Source: Craterostigma plantagineum
Taxonomy: Eukaryota; Streptophyta; Magnoliopsida; Lamiales; Linderniaceae
Direction: 5' to 3'
NCBI GenBank assembly: GCA_027422505.1
Contig: JAPQWV010000001.1
Span: forward strand, 4,650,001 to 4,714,000
Length of the DNA: 64,000 bases
The notes under the pieces were generated by a model that was given only the letters and a program-made list of their open reading frames with translations, had not been told where the DNA came from and did not search any database. Positions 34,116-44,274 of the stretch are shown one piece after another. The position numbers and the translations under genes are program-made. Each line of letters opens with the position of its first letter. Position 1 is the first letter of the stretch.

Positions 34116-34505
34116 GTTCCTACCACTTCCTATACGCTATGGCTTGGGAATTAGATAAGTAATTTGGCTTGTCAAATGTCTTTGATTTGTTCCTTAACCA
34201 TTGCCATTGCTGCACTGGTATTGATAAAAGGAAAATCGACAAAGCCACACGAATACCTGAGATTGGCAGTCGCGATTCTGTAATCAGGTAAGTTACATAA
34301 TTTTTTTTACCACGTAATTCAAATTCATATTTTTTGTTTTTAATTCATAGGTGTACAGGGATACTGCTAATTGAAGTACAAGCCTTCGCGAGTATCAGCA
34401 ATACCGGAGCCGTTATAACAAAACGGACAGCTCTCAAATTCGTGATTTCAGTGTCAGCTGCTGATGCTTTGTGGGGGATCAGCTTAACGGAAAAGTGTCA
34501 AATTT
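34110..34505 (+). pseudogene. Membrane-protein family, copy 4
   Basis: Exon A (34110-34285) reads TTSYTLWLGN, then after a TAG SLICSLTIAIAALVLIKG. Exon B (after ATAG at 34351) reads CTGILLIEVQAFAS and FVISVSAADALWGISL. Exon B then runs directly into the 48-bp repeats, a second case of fusion at the same place in the gene. Confidence 0.5.
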
Positions 34506-34509
34506 GGTG

Positions 34510-35320
34510 CAAGGTTGAGGCTGACGTGATTGGAGAAATAGGTGATCAAAATGCTGAACTGATTGAGGCTGGCGTGATTGAAGAAATAGGTGATCAAAAT
34601 CCTGAACTGAATGAGGCTGTCGTGATTGAAGTAATATGTGATCAAAATGTTGAACTGAATGAGGCTGCTCCACCTCATGAAATAGTTGTTGCTGCTATAC
34701 GTGATGAAGTAATTGATGCAGTTGAAAGGCTGGCGTGATTGAAAAAAAATAGGTGATCAAAATGCTGAACTGAATGAGGCTGGCGTGATTGAAGAAATAG
34801 GTGATCAAATGCTGAACTGCATGAGGCTGGTCCACCTCATGAATAGTTGCTGTTGCTATACGTGATGAAGTAATTGATGCCGTTGAAGAAATAATTCCTG
34901 CAGGTGATCAAATTGCTGAACTGAATGAGGCTGTCGTGATTGAAGAAATAGGTGATCAAAATGCTGAACTGAATGAGGCTGCTCCACCTCATGAAATAAT
35001 AGTTGTTGTTGTACGTGATTAAGTAATTGATGCAGTTGAAGAAATAATTCCTGCGGGTATGCTGAACTGAATGAGGCTGACGTGATTGAAGAAATAAGTG
35101 ATCAAAATGTTGAACTGGATGGGCTGGCATGATTGAAGAAATAGGTGATCAAAATGCTGAAAACTGAATGAGGCAGACGTGATTGAAGAAATATGTGATC
35201 AAAATGTTGAACTGAATGAGGCTTCTCCACCTCATGAAATAGTTGCTGTTGTTGTACGTGTTGAATTAATTGATGGAGTTGAAGAAATAATTCCTGCAGG
35301 TGATCAAAATGCTGACGCAA
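34510..35320 (+). repeat. 48-bp coding minisatellite
   Basis: About twelve units of 48 bases encode a 16-residue acidic unit AELNEADVIEEIGDQN, mixed with copies of a second piece (GCTGCTCCACCTCATGAAATAGTT and GTACGTGATGAAGTAATTGATG). The first units (34520-34738) keep an open frame; later ones are broken. The encoded style (acidic, V-I-E-E-I) is close to the 66-bp unit but the DNA differs. Confidence 0.85.
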
Positions 35321-35329
35321 TAGAGATTG

Positions 35330-35890
35330 CTCCAACTGTTGCTACCGAAATAATTTCGCTTGAAGAAACTCCTACCTCGTATGCATTATGGTTTCTAATG
35401 TGTTTGCTATCATTATTCAACATAGCCATTGCTACATTAGTCTTTTAGAAGGAAATGCTACAAAAACACATAAAGCTCTGAGATTTTGTGTTGCAGGTCT
35501 TCCCCATGTATATATTACAGTATTTATTTTTTAACACATAATCGAATTTTATATTGTACTGCTTGATCCTAGGTCTCTTTTAATTGCTGTCCTAAGGGAG
35601 AAATTTCAAAGATAAGATCCGAACCACATATTACCAGGAGAACATTGGTCAAATTAATGGTTTCATTTCTAACAGCCATTGTGGTTCTTGCAAGCACCCT
35701 TTCCGGAGAGGATACATACTGGTGCACAGTTACTGATTCCACTATCCTCATGAAACATTTTGCATCTCCATCATAGGCAATAATATTTCAGTTAGTTGTT
35801 GTTCTTTTTAACACTTCAATTAATTTTATTTTGGTCTTTTTTGCAGATATGCTTCTGATTTTACTCCCACCTCAACCACAGTCGGTTAAG
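35330..35890 (+). pseudogene. Membrane-protein family, copy 5
   Basis: Exon A (35330-35510) has TSYALWFLMCLLSLFNIAIA followed by an early TAG. Exon B (35573-35776) reads RSLLIAVLREKF and LMVSFLTAIVVLASTLSGED. Exon C begins at 35847 (DMLLILLPPQPQSV) and then joins a captured fragment of another gene at about 35908. Confidence 0.55.
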
Positions 35891-35907
35891 AAATGGAAGA
35901 ACAAGTT

Positions 35908-36258
35908 ATATCTCCCAGCATGGGCTGTCCAAATGCTTTCAGCTTCTGACAACTTTCAAGATGAAAATTGGGTTTTGATGTGTTTCGCTTGAGAAGAAGC
36001 TTTGAACGATCTTGTTTGTAATTCTCCATGATTTTCTCTCTTCTACCTGCAATAAAATGGGCTAGATTGTCCCTTAAGTAGGCATTAAGACATTCTAGAT
36101 TACATGGTCGGTATTTCTTTCTAACATCACATTTAGAGATCTTACCGTCATCGAAAAGATTGTTCTGCTGGGAAACAGTACCCTTCTTCCTTTTATGACC
36201 TATTACTGATGTATTCTCTGATTCATGCCTGGCAAGGTATTGCTGTACTTCTATTTTA
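35908..36258 (-). pseudogene. Captured fragment of the TAF1C-like gene
   Basis: On the minus strand this matches 45081-45431 of the downstream TAF1C-like gene over about 350 bases (for example GHKRKKGT, DVRKKYRP, LECLNAYLRD, ENYKQDRSKLL). Frame is kept but many residues differ. It is cut at both ends, lies downstream of exon C of copy 5 and beside a foldback element, and has no promoter of its own. It is a dispersed duplicate and not a gene. Confidence 0.88.
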
Positions 36259-36625
36259 AAACGCGTAACGCGCAAGCGTCGCGTTTTGATTCCGGTAGCG
36301 TGTTGCGTATATAGCGTGAGTATTTTAAGCAAGCCAGTTATTAATGCCAAAATACATAATATATAACATAATCATCATTATTTGTTAAATTGTAGTTTTT
36401 ATATCCAACAATATAAAACAAATAATGATGCTCTTCAACATAATATAAACATTTTGTTTTTATATATTATTTGGTAAAATGGTAATAGTATATATTTTTG
36501 GATATATAAGCTACAATATAACAAATACTGATGATTATGTTATATAATATGTTTTTTGGCATTAATAACTGGCTTGCTTAAAATACTTACGCAATGCGCT
36601 ACGCTATATACGCTACTCGGCAACA
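36259..36625. mobile_element. Long foldback (hairpin) element
   Basis: Two arms of about 115 bases pair: the left arm (about 36294-36412) contains TATTTTAAGCAAGCCAGTTA and the right arm (about 36505-36617) contains its complement TAACTGGCTTGCTTAAAATA. An AT-rich loop of about 90 bases separates them. Outer ends are rich in GCGTAACGC-type sequence. It borders the captured gene fragment exactly on one side. Its family is not known. Confidence 0.75.
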
Positions 36626-36629
36626 CTAA

Positions 36630-37060
36630 TCGAAGCATCTATTATATCAATTAAGGTAAATATTTTGATTATTTATTGATAATTTAACAGTTTTAATTAA
36701 TTTAATTTGTTGTCTTATTTGCATATGTCTTTCTAATCCTACACCCACCTCAGCCAGTTCAACTGAACGATGAGTTAGAGGGGGGGAGGTAATATCATAT
36801 AAAACGTTTAGCTATTTGACGATTACTGATAACTTACCATATCCCAAAGGGATAAAATCTGGTGCACGGTGGCGCATTACGAGATATTAATTGAAACTTC
36901 TATCATATCGATCGTAGCTAATAATTTCAGTTATTTATTGATCTTTAACAGTTTAATTAACTTTATTTGGTGTCTTATTTGCAGATATGTTTATGATTCT
37001 ACACTCACCACTGCCAGTTGAGGAAACTCGAAGGAATGTGGAGTTAGAGAGCATAGTATA
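36630..37060 (+). pseudogene. Two leftover exon-C regions of the membrane family
   Basis: Intron and exon C sequence of the family occurs twice, at about 36640-36800 (ATATGTCTTTCTAATCCTAC) and 36850-37060 (ATATGTTTATGATTCTACAC), each after a TTTATTTGTTGTCTTATTTGCA-like acceptor region. The upstream exons are missing or decayed. Confidence 0.5.
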
Positions 37061-37069
37061 AACCTTTAA

Positions 37070-37560
37070 CATATATACATAAGATTGTCTTTGTTTATTC
37101 AAACAAAACATCGAAGCTGGTAAGAAATGTTTTACACAAATATAATGTTAAAAAATATCGTAGTTACATTTTGTTTAAACAAGTTACAATATTAACAAGT
37201 TTCACAAATTGTTCCAAGGTTGTTCAAACAAAATGTTTATGTTATATTGAACTATTTATTGTAAAATGTGCAAAATCTAAAGTCGAACTATTTCTCACAA
37301 AATGCACACAATCCTGGATTAAACTCGAAAAGAGAAGTGAAGAAATAAATTACTATGATATAAGAATATCCAGGAATCTAACAACTTTCATAAAGTTATA
37401 TTCAAAATGAAAAAAGAAAAAAATTAACAAATGGATGCAATTAGAAAAAAATCTCTTTTCACTGATGTATCCATTATGATTTCTTCTTGTCATGTTCCAT
37501 TACATTCAACTCCTAATCAAACAGTGGTTTTTTCATCAATTAGAATCATCCACCACTTTC
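37070..37560 (+). repeat. Segmental duplication, left copy
   Basis: Shares TCCAAGGTTGTTCAAACAAA, ATGTTTATGTTATATTGAAC and following sequence with 38760-39225, in the same orientation and about 1.7 kb apart. Mostly AT-rich, non-coding. Confidence 0.85.
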
Positions 37561-38215
37561 AAACTTGCCCTTTCTAATCTGCTTGCTCTGTTTCTTGACT
37601 ATCACGATTGCTACCCTCGTATTAATTGAAGGAAAAGCGACAAAGCTCCACAAATCACTTAGGGTGGCCGTCGCTATCATGTGTCTAATCAGAGAAAATT
37701 ATCGAATTTCTTTTATCAAATAATTAAAATTTATATTTTTTTATTTTTAATAGGGATGTAGCAGTAGGGTTAATAGAATTACGAGCTTCCCAGGGGTTCA
37801 CCTTACTGGTCATCACGAAACGCGTAGCTGTCAAACTCACGATTTCACTAGCAGCTGCTACCGTCGTGTTCGTGACCACCGTGACCGAAGAGCACCAAGA
37901 TGATGTGATGGCTGATGAAACTGTTGCTACTGTAGGTGAAGAAATAGTTTCGGACGATCAAAATGATGATGCAATGGCTGACGAAATAGTTGCTCCTGTA
38001 GGTGAAGAAATAGTTTCACCCGATCAAAATGATGATGTGATGGCTGATGAAATAGTTGATGTTGTAGGTGAAGAAATAGTTTCGGCCGATCAAAATGATG
38101 ATGCGATGGCTGATGAAATAGTTGCTACTGTAGGTGAAGAATTAGTTTCGGCCGATCAAAATGATGATGCGATGGCTGATGAAATAGTTGCTACTGTAGG
38201 TGAATAAATAGTTTC
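37560..38215 (+). CDS. Membrane-protein family, copy 6, with 66-bp repeats
   Basis: Exon A (37560-37690) holds the helices LPFLICLLCFLTITIATLVL and LHKSLRVAVAIMCL. After an AATAG acceptor (37753) exon B reads DVAVGLIELRASQGFTLLV, then LTISLAAATVVFVTTVTEE, and continues without a break into five 66-base units (37900-38207) that stay open until a TAA. This is the third copy fused at the same point, and here the fused frame is intact. That suggests repeats following exon B may be the genuine gene layout in some copies. Function unknown. Confidence 0.45.
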
Positions 38216-38224
38216 GGCCGATCA

Positions 38225-38700
38225 AAATGATGATGTGATGCCTGATGAAGAAATGATCGCTTCAAATCCAACTTCAGCAGTTGCTCAAAATGTTGCTGTA
38301 ATGGATGACCGAATTCTCTCTGTAGTTGTTGAATCTAATCCGTCACTGTTTGAAATTATACAAGTAAATGATCATAATGCTGCTCCAATTGAGTCAGCTG
38401 AAGAAATGGCGCATGATGAATAAATGCTCGCTTCAAATCCAACTTCAGCAGTTGCTCAAAATGCTGCTCTAATGGATGGCGAAATTCTCTGTTGTTGTTG
38501 AATCTAATCCGTCACTGTCTGAGATTATACAAGCAAATGATCATAATACTGCTCCAATTGAGTCGGCTGAAATGGGGCCTGATGAAGAAATCATCGCTTC
38601 AAGTCCAACTTCAACAGTTGCTCAAAATGATGCTCTAATGGATTGCGAAATTCTCTCTGTAGTTGTTGAATCTAATTAGTCACTGTCTGAAATTATACAA
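38225..38700 (+). repeat. Tandem repeat of about 170 bp, coding
   Basis: Nearly three units with GCTTCAAATCCAACTTCAGC, GTTGAATCTAATCCGTCACT and GATCATAATGCTGCTCCAAT. They encode a roughly 57-residue unit (SNPTSAVAQN...ESNPSLFEIIQ...DHNAAPIESAEE). Small indels break the frame between units. Confidence 0.85.
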
Positions 38701-38759
38701 ACAACTGATTGAGAATACAGATGTGTTCCATGCCATATTTAATATAAATATATATATAA

Positions 38760-39225
38760 ATATATATAAGGTTGTCTTTATTTATTCAGATAAAACATGG
38801 AAACTGGTATGAACTTAACGTTTTACACAAAATATAATGTTAAAATCATAATATCGTAGTTATATTTTGTTTAAATATAATTGCAATGTTAACAAGTTTA
38901 AAAAATTACTCCAAGGTTGTTCAAACAAAATGTTTATGTTATATTGAACTATTTATTCTAAAATGTGCAAAATCTAAAGACGAACTATTTTTCACAAAAT
39001 GCACACAATCAAGGGTTAAACTCGAAAAAAAGAAGTGAGAAATAAATTACTACGACATAAGAATATCCAGGAATCTAACATTTTCCATAAAGTTATAGTC
39101 AAAATAAAAAAGGAATAAAAATTAACAAATTGATTCAACTAGAAAGTATCCCTTTTCACTGGCGTGTCCATTATGCTTTCTTCTCATCATTTTCCATACA
39201 TTTTACGTAATCAAACAATGGTTTT
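38760..39225 (+). repeat. Segmental duplication, right copy
   Basis: Partner of 37070-37560. The right copy ends at GGTTTTTTCATCCACCAATG, where the left has GGTTTTTTCATCAATTAGAA. Confidence 0.85.
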
Positions 39226-39472
39226 TTCATCCACCAATGTTCAATTAGTATTATTTCCTCCAAGTTTGAATCAACTCCAGCTCAATCAGCTTCTAGCGGT
39301 AAGAAAAATATTTATTGCTCCAAATCCACAATCGCAATCTGCACTATGGCATTATGGTATTAATGGTATTTGGCGAGTCAGTTATCTTACTACATTTCCT
39401 CCAACTTATGTAGAAGGTTTAGACCTTATAAGTACATATACGTCAAATGAAACCACACTCATAGAACACTAG
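39164..39472 (+). CDS. Unrecognised open frame at the array edge
   Basis: A 102-residue frame (internal start at 39221 more natural) reads LVLFPPSLNQLQLNQLLAVR and ends at a TAG. It starts in the duplicated segment and leaves it, so it may be a decayed first exon of the family. Support is weak. Confidence 0.25.
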   Translation: MSIMLSSHHFPYILRNQTMVFSSTNVQLVLFPPSLNQLQLNQLLAVRKIFIAPNPQSQSALWHYGINGIWRVSYLTTFPPTYVEGLDLISTYTSNETTLIEH

Positions 39473-39479
39473 GGTCAAG

Positions 39480-40250
39480 GCGACCACATTATCATAAATA
39501 GATGACGTTTATCTTTAAACAATCGATAATTGTATATTTTTTTATTTAACACAGCACGAAAACGTTGAATCACAGTTAACAAATATAAAAGTAACATACA
39601 TAAACACAAACAAAAATACATCGGGGTCCAATAAGACTTTTAGTAGTAGCGGCTTGTATCATATGGGTGATAAATGTGAAATAATAATCACGATTGCTTT
39701 CAAATATTTGAAGAATAAATGTAAATATATATACATATTAAATATATATGTGTGTGTCTTAAATGATCTAAAATTTCAATATCGTATTTTATTTTTCTAA
39801 GCTCCATGTCTTTTGTACGTGTTCGTGAGAATTGATATATCAACATGAACTTGCTTGTCGTGAGTTTATCGATTATTTTACATTATCGGTTTACTTAAAA
39901 GTTTAATCTGACATCATATGGAGTAATAGTTTTATCAAAGCTCATTTATATTTTAATGCATATATTGCACTTAGACTAAAAAAGTTACGAAATATATATG
40001 GATAGCTTGGTTTTTAATATGTGCCGAAACTTGTATAATTTCATTTCGAAACGATAGCTTCAATTTAATAACTACAACGATACATTAGCTAAATAGTCCG
40101 TATTGATTTCTCTGTTAACATCGACTCCGACGGAGAAAAAAGGCTCAGAGACTAGCAATAGCAAATAAATATATAAAAAAAAGAAGGAAATTAGAGGGTT
40201 TTTAAGAAAATGGCCTTTGACGTGGTCAACGTTAAAAAAATAGCCTTCAA
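39480..40250. other. AT-rich spacer
   Basis: No gene, repeat unit or transposon end recognised. Confidence 0.4.
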
Positions 40251-40252
40251 GG

Positions 40253-40500
40253 GACAGGAGACCCGCCCATGCTGCAGGGGACCTGTGCTGGCGGGTCTCC
40301 TGCCGCAGTAGGCACAGGAGACCCGCCCATGCTGCAAGGGACCCGTACTATACAACAGGGGTCCCGTCCATGCTGTGTTGTGCCTACTGCAGCAGGAGAC
40401 CCGCCCATACTAGGCAGGGGACCCGTACTATATAGCATGAGTCCCGCGCATGCTAGCAAGGGTCCCGCGCGTGCTAGTAGGGGTCCCGGCCATTTGATGC
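40253..40500. repeat. GC-rich GGGACCCG/ACCCGCCCATGCTG repeats with inverted copies
   Basis: A 250-base island of high GC in AT-rich surroundings. CAGGAGACCCGCCCATGCTG occurs three times with small changes. GGGACCCGTACTATA occurs twice and GGGTCCCG types four times. The first unit pairs with GGCGGGTCTCCTG to form a perfect 13-base hairpin stem. It ends about 250 bases before the MACPF start. The motif GCCTTTGACGTGGTCAACG precedes it. Confidence 0.8.
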
Positions 40501-40749
40501 ACCAACCCAACTCGTATAAATTGTCATAATAAATCACTTTCTCTTCGCCGCTTGGAAAAAAGTCCAAAATCATAATCAAAACTTACTACCATTGTTCAAT
40601 TCAAATGAACCCAACTTCGATTGACTTCTTTTGCAATATTCTCAGCTTGTTTTCAGCTAAATGTTTCAAAAACATGGTCGATTGAGCTGAGAATATACAG
40701 TTATTCTTCCTTTCCTTCTCTAACTTTGTTTTTCGATTTTTTTTCGGCT

Positions 40750-43340
40750 ATGGCGACTAACAGTAAGAAAGAGACAGCAATGAAGCTTCGATCGGACGCA
40801 GAAGCAGCAATACGGTGCATTGGGTTAGGGTATGACCTAACTTTAGACCTCAAATTGAAGTACTGCAAAAAGCCTCACGAGGGTTCGAGGCTGATCGCCA
40901 TGGATGAAGATCAGGTCCGTGATATTGCAGTTCCCGGGGGTATTTTGGTCCAAAACGTTCCCAAATCGATTCACTGCGATAAAGGCGAACGCATGAGATT
41001 CAGCTCTGATGTTTTAACTTTCCAGCAGGTAAAAGGATCCAATCGATTGATTAATCTTTGTGGGTTTTGCTTGTGCTTAGACGATTTTGAGACGTGGAGA
41101 GATGATGAGCAGTAATCCTTTGTTCATTTCTGTAGATGTCTGAACAGTTCAACCAGGAACTATCGCTGTCAGGTAAAATCCCAACAGGCCACTTAAACGC
41201 AGCTTTCGAATTCACGGGCCATTGGCAGAAAGATGCTGCTTTCACAAAGTCTCTAGCGTTCGACGGTGTCTTCATTAGTCTTTACAGCGTTGCCCTGGAA
41301 AAGTCGCAGGTTGTTCTAAGGGATGACGTCAAACAAGCTGTGGCCTCATCTTGGGATCCACCTGCGCTGGCTAAGTAAGAAAAAAAAAAGAACGAAATGC
41401 CCCAAGATTTGGTCTAAATCATGCTCTGCCGAGCATCAATTCTTGCTTTGATTGTTAAAGTTTCGTAAAAGACAGTATTTTTTATGCAATGGGTGTATGA
41501 CGTTGATTTCTGATTCCTCTGTTGCTATATTCCAGGTTTATTGAGACATATGGTACTCATATCATTGTTGGTTTGAAAATGGGTGGAACCGATGTCGTAT
41601 ACGTAAAGCAACACTATTCGTCTCCTCTACAGTCCGTTGATGTGCAGAAAAGGTTGAAAGATATGGCAGATAAGAGATTTGGCGACGCCGATAAAGCTTA
41701 TGGACGAGAAACGGTTCTTTTTATCTTTCAGCTCTTTTTCTTGCTAGTTTGTGTTTTTATTTGTTGATTGAAAACTTGTATGATCGAGCCCATTTATTTC
41801 ACGTTGATCTTGATTTCTTCGTATGTTATTTAATGTTTATCTTTCAATCTTTGTCTTTTTTCTATTGTTCCAGACGGACCGAAATGAGAGAAGATCAGCA
41901 TTCTTGGATTTCAGCTTTCACTCTGAACAAGAGGTTAAACTTCCTAGCATTAATCAACTCCTTTGTATTAAAAAACACTCGTTAATTGTTCTATGCTTGC
42001 CTTACTAATATTCGATGATGATGTTATGTATTTTTCGAAACTGCAAAGTCCAGCAAGTGACTTTCTTCTGTAGGAGAAGAGGTGGGAGCAACAACAAGGA
42101 CATTCCTCATAAAAAATGGTGCCAAACCGTTCAGCTCGAGCCAGAAGTTATATCGATGACCTTGATTCCAATTTCATCGCTGCTGAGCGGAGTAGATGGG
42201 AATGGATTCTTGGTCCACGCCATCAATCTTTACTTACGATGTAAGTCAACATAACTTCAACAGTATCTACGAACCTCCATCATTCGTACACAAACTACGT
42301 AGAGGGATCATTTAAGAAGTTCTTCGAAGTCCCATTTGTCTGATACATATTCTTGATTCTAATAAACCTATAGACTGCGAAAAACGATTGAATTTTTATG
42401 CGTTGCCCAGTTAAGCCACCGATCGAGGAACTCGAGCAATTTCTTGAATTCCAACAACCAAGGCAATGGGCGCCGGTCTTCGGCGACGTTCCTCTTGGCC
42501 CAGATCGAAAGCCTCTCGGTGCTGCCTCTTTGCAGCTCAGTTTGATGGGCCCAAAGCTATACGTAAATACCAATGAGGTAAAAAATTCCTAAAATATTCG
42601 AACTTATTCTAAAATCCCAATCTTCTTACATTACAGTGCTCGGTAAACAACAGGTGGATGTTGGTAATAGACCAGTCACAGGCGTGAGACTATACCTCGA
42701 AGGAAAGAAAAGCAACTGCTTAGCCATACACTTACAGCACCTCTCTTCCCCACCCAAAAGCTTCCACCTCTTACACAGCGAACCATCGGGCAATAACTTG
42801 GGCTCAAACAACGACAGAAGATACTACGAAAAGGTCCAATGGAAGAGCTTCTCACACATATGCACAGCCCCAATAGAGTCAGAAAACGAGCTATCCATAG
42901 TCACCGGGGCGCATTTCGAAGTCAAAGACTCGGGGATGAAGAGCATCTTATTCCTACGTTTGCATTTCTCTAAGGTTACGAATGCAACCGTGGTTAAGAG
43001 GCCCGAGTGGGACGGTTCGATGGCCCTTGCTCAGAAATCTGGGATCTTGTCTAGTATTCTCACGGGCCATTTTTCGACGGGTCAGAAGCCCGCCCCGAAA
43101 CCTTCTGATGTCAACGTGAACTCAGCTCTGTACCCCGACGGGCCGCCCGCTCCCGCCCAGGCGCTTAAGATGTTGAAGTTTGTGGACACAAATGAGATGG
43201 TTAGAGGACCGCAAGACTCGCCCGGGTATTGGGTGGTCTCGGGCGCGAGGCTTATGGTTGATAGGGGAAAGATTTCACTAAGGGTTAAGTACTCTTTGTT
43301 GGCTGTGGTTCCTTTGGATGAAGAGTTATTGCATGGTTGA
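40750..43340 (+). CDS. MACPF-domain protein, NSL1/CAD1 family
   Basis: Seven exons join in frame to 598 residues: 40750-41028, 41136-41374, 41536-41713, 41874-41933, 42054-42240, 42411-42577 and 42654-43340. Landmarks: LGYDLTLDLKLKYCK near the start, CDKGERMRFSSDVL, SSWDPPALAKFIETYGTHII (the YGTHI core of the MACPF fold), CRRRGG, VISMTLIPISSLLSGV, FKPPIEELEQFLEFQ and the C-terminal WVVSGARLMVDRGKISLRV. Length and layout match plant CAD1, NSL1 and relatives, which restrain salicylic-acid-dependent cell death and immunity; pore formation is not shown for them. The ATG at 40750 is chosen because the family starts about 15-20 residues before the conserved block. Exon 5 start at 42054 is set by phase. 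The gene looks intact. Confidence 0.9.
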
Positions 43341-44274
43341 TTTCACCCACTCTCTCTCTCTCTATATATATATCCTATATATACATATATGTGTGTGTGT
43401 TAAAGTACATGCTAAAGTAGGTATCAGATTGTATTTTAAATTTCTCTTACTAATGTATATGGTTGATTTCTGACTAGAAGCAATTAGATTGTTGTATTAG
43501 TGTGTACTCGTGTGTTATGATTCAACTTTTATAGCAACCTTGGGTTTGATTTTTCGTAATGAAGGTAATCCACTTTAAATATCTTATATTATAGAAATAT
43601 AGATAATTTATTTGACACATTAGTTAATTATGAAAAAGTTTTAAAAATACAAAAATATATTAAAACTAGCCACTATCACGTATTAATACGTCAATAACTA
43701 TCCACCATCATACACATATGTAAAATGTTTGTGTATTTTTCAAAAATAAAAATGAATAAACCGTCAATAACTATCCACCACCATACACATATGTATGTAA
43801 AAAAAATGTTTGTGTATTTTTCAAAAATAAAAATGAATAAACCGATTTGAACCGCGGTTCGAAACCGATCAGCTCGACGATGCTCTATTACAAGCATCAA
43901 CTATTACATTACAAGATACTAAATACAACATCAAGTGTTTATGAATAGCTGGGCTCAACTTATGATTCTACAGTGGCCTTCTTCCTTCTTCGGCCTTTCA
44001 CGTTCTTCCCCGAGTTTTTTCTCGACGCGTTCTTCCAATATTAAATTACAGTCAGTGACGGCTGGCAATGAAAGAAATTAGTTGGAAGTTAAGCAGATTC
44101 TATCTTAGCAGTTCCCTCGACTAACCAGTTCCCTTGGCTTGGGATTTCGACAATAGTCAACTCTTCGTAGCTCTCAGGTTTTTCCAATTCATCGCTGCTT
44201 TTCATCAGCCCCTGGAAAAATACATCAATTGAGTCGAGGAAAAAAAAAAGATTTCTGCAATGAGTTTTATCGAA
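43341..44274. other. Convergent 3' flanks of MACPF and TAF1C-like genes
   Basis: Contains (CT)n and (TA)n runs after the MACPF stop. A possible last exon of the TAF1C-like gene lies at 44209-44081 on the minus strand (SYEELTIVEIPSQGNWLVEG, ending in TAA), but its phase does not match the donor at 44276. Confidence 0.4.
43690..43843. repeat. Tandem duplication of about 75 bp
   Basis: The unit GTCAATAACTATCCACCAYC ... AAAATGAATAAACC is present twice in a row (43690-43762 and 43763-43843). The second has an insertion of about 8 bases (GTATGTAA-like). Confidence 0.9.

Noticed and set aside
40621..40749. N-terminal extension of the MACPF protein from the upstream ATG
   Set aside because: The extra 43 residues are hydrophobic, T-rich leader sequence not seen in the family; MATNSKKETAMKL at 40750 fits.
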